9,407 nt of DNA, taken from the NCBI GenBank assembly GCA_025964455.1, contig JAOPYU010000245.1, positions 1-9,407 of the forward strand, read 5' to 3'. Position 1 is the first letter of the stretch. Every line of letters starts with the position of its first letter. The notes beneath the pieces are model-generated. The model was not told where the DNA came from. It made no database searches and saw only the letters and a list, made by a program, of their open reading frames with translations. The DNA is from Thermoleophilia bacterium (GTDB taxonomy: Bacteria > Actinomycetota > Thermoleophilia > Gaiellales > SKUG01). The position numbers and the translations under genes are program-made. Positions 7,336 to 9,407 of this stretch are shown here, one piece after another.

Positions 7336-7994
7336 GGCGCCGCCTCCAGCTCGAGCAGCTGGTCGCTGCGTGCAGTGAGCCAGTCGCGCTCGTGCGAGGC
7401 GACGACCACGATGCGCTCGCGCCGCCACGCCTCGATCGCATCCTCGAGCATCGAGCGGGCCCCGGCGTCGAGGCCGGTCGTCGGCTCGTCGAGCAGCAGC
7501 AGCGGCGGGCCGAGCAGGTCGGCGCGCGCGAGCGAGTAGCGCTGCGCCCAGCCGCGCGAGAGCAGCCGAACGGGCTCGCGGGCGACGTCGTCGAGCTGCC
7601 AGAGCGCGATCGCCGCTGCCGCGATGGCTCTGGCTCGCGGTCGCGTGGCGTCGGCAAGACGAGCGGCGTAGCGCAGGTTGCGCTCGACGCTCTCGTCGCG
7701 CCATGCCAGCGGCTCATGGGGTGCCCACCCGACATGGCGTCGCGCCACCGGGTCGTCCGCGTGCTCGACGTGGCGCCCGCAGACCTCCAGGCGGCCCGCG
7801 TCGGCCGCGGTCAGCTGGGCGATGATCCGCAGCAGCGTGGTCTTGCCCGCGCCGTTTGCCCCGAGCAGCCCGATCACGCCCGGCGTACCGCGCTCGAGCG
7901 TCACCTGATCGAGCACGAGCCGGCTGCCGAAGGAGCGGCTGATCGACCGCGCCGCGAGGCTCGCCGCGGGCTGGGTGGGGTGGGCCTCGTGCAC
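7332..7994 (-). CDS. ccmA: Heme exporter ABC ATPase CcmA
   Basis: The 220-aa ATP-binding subunit has Walker A GANGAGKT (residues 45-52, Lys51), a signature region LLSRGWAQRYSLARADL (Ser146), Walker B LLLLDEP (165-171) followed by TTGLD, and a switch histidine His201 in VVASHERD. The Q-loop region reads GWAPHEPLAW, with His-Glu where many ABC ATPases have Gln; His here is common in CcmA-type proteins. The signature LSRGW departs from LSGGQ, although related CcmA-like ATPases often have LSRGM. ATP hydrolysis by CcmA with CcmB and CcmC powers release of holo-CcmE. GTG 7994 is chosen because a TACCCT hexamer ends exactly 6 nt before it, predicting a leaderless mRNA, and homology begins shortly after it (SLAARSISRSFGSR). 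An in-frame ATG at 8021 lies upstream of that promoter, so I reject it. The 3' end overlaps ccmB as GTGA. Family subtype rests on the ccmBCD neighbours. Confidence 0.9.
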   Translation of the reverse strand: MHEAHPTQPAASLAARSISRSFGSRLVLDQVTLERGTPGVIGLLGANGAGKTTLLRIIAQLTAADAGRLEVCGRHVEHADDPVARRHVGWAPHEPLAWRDESVERNLRYAARLADATRPRARAIAAAAIALWQLDDVAREPVRLLSRGWAQRYSLARADLLGPPLLLLDEPTTGLDAGARSMLEDAIEAWRRERIVVVASHERDWLTARSDQLLELEAAP

Positions 7995-8000
7995 CGCGCG

Positions 8001-8006
8001 AGGGTA
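8001..8006 (-). promoter_or_regulatory. Candidate -10 element for ccmA (leaderless)
   Basis: TACCCT on the minus strand is followed by exactly 6 bases and then the ccmA GTG at 7994, the spacing expected if transcription begins on the start codon itself. There is no Shine-Dalgarno ahead of this GTG, which agrees with leaderless translation. No clear -35 is seen. Confidence 0.5.
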
Positions 8007-8113
8007 CCTGACGATCTGCATGTATTGCTTTGGAGTCGGCGGGTACGAGGTGGAGACCACGACGGTGGGCCTGCCCGGCCCGTCGCCGCGGGACCGCCAG
8101 CCAGTCCGCCCCC

Positions 8114-8118
8114 GGAGG
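8114..8118 (+). promoter_or_regulatory. Ribosome binding site of the 94-aa gene
   Basis: GGAGG lies 6 nt upstream of ATG 8125. It is the strongest Shine-Dalgarno in the window and decides the start of this otherwise unrecognised gene. It also shows that this gene, unlike its neighbours, has a true 5' leader. Confidence 0.75.
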
Positions 8119-8124
8119 TACCCG

Positions 8125-8409
8125 ATGCAGGCCAACCACCCCCAGCACGCGATGCTCGCGATGCAGTCCACCGATCAGCTCGACGCCCTGGAGCTGATCG
8201 GCTACGGCTCGATCGAGGCGAAGGTCGGCTTCATCGCCACCCACGCACCCGACGAGCTCGACGAGGTGCTCGACTGGCGCGCCGAGTACGTCGACCGCGA
8301 TGCAACTCGCCCGACCTCTGCGCCGCGCTCGACCGCGCACCTGGACGCGATCATCGCCCGCATCGCACTCGGCAGCCACCTGGGAGGTCCGCTGCCGCAC
8401 GCCGCCTGA
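8125..8409 (+). CDS. Hypothetical 94-aa protein
   Basis: I do not recognise this protein. Its start is well supported: ATG 8125 has a GGAGG at 8114-8118 with a 6-nt spacer, the best Shine-Dalgarno in the window. The 94-aa sequence opens with a polar stretch (MQANHPQHAMLAMQ), followed by a probably helical, acidic core (STDQLDALELIGYGSIEAKVG, then DELDEVLDWRAEYVDRD). A polar TRPTSAPRST linker and a final amphipathic segment, HLDAIIARIALGSHLGG, complete it. There is no signal peptide, transmembrane helix, cysteine pair or obvious DNA-binding motif. The frame is open upstream to 7975, but that part overlaps the ccmA promoter and start and is unlikely to be translated. It is divergent from ccmA and precedes the EEP-family gene by 21 nt, though that gene appears to have its own promoter. 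It is probably a real small cytosolic protein of unknown role. Confidence 0.72.
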   Translation: MQANHPQHAMLAMQSTDQLDALELIGYGSIEAKVGFIATHAPDELDEVLDWRAEYVDRDATRPTSAPRSTAHLDAIIARIALGSHLGGPLPHAA

Positions 8410-8418
8410 CGCGACCGG

Positions 8419-8424
8419 TACCGT
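8419..8424 (+). promoter_or_regulatory. Candidate -10 element for the EEP-family gene (leaderless)
   Basis: TACCGT is followed by 6 bases and then ATG 8431. It begins 10 nt after the stop codon of the 94-aa gene and has the same hexamer-to-start geometry as ccmA. It suggests the EEP gene has its own promoter and is not simply read through from upstream. Confidence 0.5.
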
Positions 8425-8430
8425 GCGGTG

Positions 8431-9378
8431 ATGCACGTGACCCGGACCGCCACGACCGTCGAGCCCCAGGCCGCGCTGCGCGTCGCGCAGTTCAATGCCG
8501 AGAACCTGTTCGACGACGTGGACGATCGGGCGCGGCGCGACGACGCGGTGGAGCCCGAGCGCTACGCCGTGCGTCTCGCCAAGCTCGCGCTCACGGTCCG
8601 CGACACCCTTCGCGGCGCCGACCTGGTCGCGCTCGAGGAGATCGAGAACCAGCACGTCCTCGACGACCTGCTCGCGCAGCCGGCGCTCGCGGGCCTCGGC
8701 TACCGCTCGGTGCTCGTGGAAGGCAACGACATGCGCGGCATCGACACGGCGCTGCTGTACCGCGCCGATCGCCTGCACCTCGACCACGCCGAGACGCTGA
8801 CGCCCGACGCGCCGCATGACATGCGCATCGCCGGCGGCTCGGTCGACGCCGCCAAGCTGTTCGCGCGGCCACCGCTCATCGCATCGTTCACGCTGCAAGG
8901 TCCGCTTGGCGCGGCTGAGGGTGCGCGCTCGATCACGATCGTCGCGAACCACTTCAAGTCCAAGGTCGGCGAGAACCCGAGGGTCGCCGTGCGTCGCGAC
9001 GTGCAGGCGGCCACGGTCGGCGCGTGGGTCGATGCCTGGCGCGCCGCGCGCCCGGGCGCCGACGTGCTCGTGGTCGGCGACCTGAACGCGAACCCGCGGG
9101 ATCGTGCGATGGAGCTGCTCACCCGCGACGCTCGCGGCCAGGACCGCCTGCTGGATGCGCCGACCCTGCTCCCCAAGCCCGAGCGCTACACCGGCAGCTT
9201 CCAGGGCGAGCCGACCCTGCTCGACCACCTGCTGGCGACCCCGGAGCTCCACGCCCGCCTCACGCACGTCGAGCTGCCGCACCTCAACAGCGGCGGATTC
9301 GGCGACCCCGACGATCCCGCCACCCCCGATGGCTCCTCCGACCACGACCCGATCGTGGCGACCTACCGGCTCGGGTGA
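8431..9378 (+). CDS. Endonuclease/exonuclease/phosphatase (EEP) family protein
   Basis: The 315-aa product carries the EEP-fold motifs in order: AQFNAENLFD (Asn22), VALEEIEN (metal-ligand Glu70), RGIDTALLYR (103-111 region), VANHFKSK (His174), VVGDLNANP (Asp217 and Asn219), TLLDHLLAT (Asp265, His266) and GSSDHDPIVA (Asp304, His305). These are the metal- and phosphate-binding residues of DNase I-like enzymes, and all are present, so it is probably an active Mg-dependent phosphodiesterase. The NAENLFD start and the LDH/SDHDP ending resemble the nuclease domain of NucH/ExeM-type extracellular nucleases. Unlike those, this protein is short and has no visible signal peptide, so the substrate (DNA, RNA or a small phosphodiester) is undetermined. 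ATG 8431 is chosen over the adjacent GTG 8428 because TACCGT at 8419-8424 ends exactly 6 nt before it, implying a leaderless transcript. No Shine-Dalgarno sequence is visible. Confidence 0.9.
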   Translation: MHVTRTATTVEPQAALRVAQFNAENLFDDVDDRARRDDAVEPERYAVRLAKLALTVRDTLRGADLVALEEIENQHVLDDLLAQPALAGLGYRSVLVEGNDMRGIDTALLYRADRLHLDHAETLTPDAPHDMRIAGGSVDAAKLFARPPLIASFTLQGPLGAAEGARSITIVANHFKSKVGENPRVAVRRDVQAATVGAWVDAWRAARPGADVLVVGDLNANPRDRAMELLTRDARGQDRLLDAPTLLPKPERYTGSFQGEPTLLDHLLATPELHARLTHVELPHLNSGGFGDPDDPATPDGSSDHDPIVATYRLG

Positions 9379-9384
9379 TGTTGG

Positions 9385-9398
9385 TAGGCTGTTAGGCT
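9385..9398 (+). promoter_or_regulatory. Tandem TAGGCT hexamers at the right edge, probable promoter of the next gene
   Basis: Two identical TAGGCT hexamers at 9385-9390 and 9393-9398 lie just after the EEP stop codon. TAGGCT fits the actinobacterial -10 pattern. The second would place a start near 9405, so a plus-strand gene probably begins at or just beyond the window edge. Which copy is used, and the gene itself, cannot be seen. Confidence 0.4.
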
Positions 9399-9407
9399 TG
9401 CACCTCC

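Noticed and set aside
7995..8171. Longer ccmA start at 8171 or 8021
   Set aside because: Both lie upstream of the TACCCT hexamer whose spacing fits GTG 7994. The added residues have no ABC ATPase similarity, and the 8171 form runs antisense into the 94-aa gene.
7059..8819. Plus-strand open frame of 586 codons
   Set aside because: It crosses ccmB and ccmA antisense, the promoter region and two well-supported plus-strand genes in another frame. It consists of Arg-rich low-complexity sequence.
7714..9345. Minus-strand open frame of 543 codons opposite the EEP gene
   Set aside because: It is antisense to a gene with a complete set of EEP catalytic motifs and shows no family motifs of its own.
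1..9407. Defence or mobile island linking the PLD-like and EEP-like phosphodiesterases
   Set aside because: They lie at opposite ends of the window, separated by housekeeping heme genes. There is no helicase, toxin-antitoxin, integrase, repeat array or composition shift to support such a system.

Overview
This is a very GC-rich, gene-dense bacterial chromosomal segment with ordinary housekeeping content. Codons end mostly in G or C, several genes start with GTG, neighbouring genes overlap by 4 or 8 nt, and three promoter-like hexamers sit about 6 nt from, or just ahead of, a start codon, which suggests leaderless mRNAs. Together with a cobA-hemD fusion and a System I (Ccm) cytochrome c maturation block outside a proteobacterial setting, this suggests a high-GC actinobacterium. 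A Thermoleophilia/Solirubrobacterales-like lineage is my guess, held with low confidence.

Layout. Positions 1-1201 (+) hold the 3' part of a phospholipase D-family gene with two HKD motifs; its start lies outside the window. It is followed at 1230-1862 (+) by a small alpha/beta hydrolase of the KANL3/Tex30-like type. Transcription then converges, with a 21-nt gap, on a long minus-strand block at 1884-7994. In transcription order this block is ccmA, ccmB, ccmC, ccmD, hemA, hemC and a cobA-hemD fusion. The 43-codon ccmD gene (5642-5773) is small and easily overlooked. It overlaps ccmC and hemA by 8 nt each. The ccmA/ccmB, hemA/hemC and hemC/cobA-hemD junctions are 4-nt GTGA or ATGA overlaps. 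The only internal gap is 91 nt between ccmB and ccmC, and it carries a good candidate promoter. To the right, divergent from ccmA, lie a 94-aa protein of unknown function with a strong GGAGG ribosome binding site (8125-8409, +) and an endonuclease/exonuclease/phosphatase-family protein (8431-9378, +). The right edge probably carries the promoter of a further gene.

How the genes work together. HemA (glutamyl-tRNA reductase) commits Glu-tRNA to 5-aminolevulinate, HemC builds hydroxymethylbilane, and the HemD half of the fusion closes it to uroporphyrinogen III. The CobA half can divert this product to precorrin-2 for siroheme or cobalamin. CcmABCD handle heme at the membrane for attachment to apocytochrome c. 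The block therefore joins early tetrapyrrole synthesis to heme handling for cytochrome c. hemL, hemB and later heme genes, and ccmE, ccmF, ccmG and ccmH, are not in this window. I found no mobile elements, CRISPR arrays, tRNA or rRNA genes. I see no convincing new biological system; the most useful points are the overlooked ccmD, the tight ccm-hem overlap chain, the start-proximal promoter motifs and the orphan 94-aa gene.
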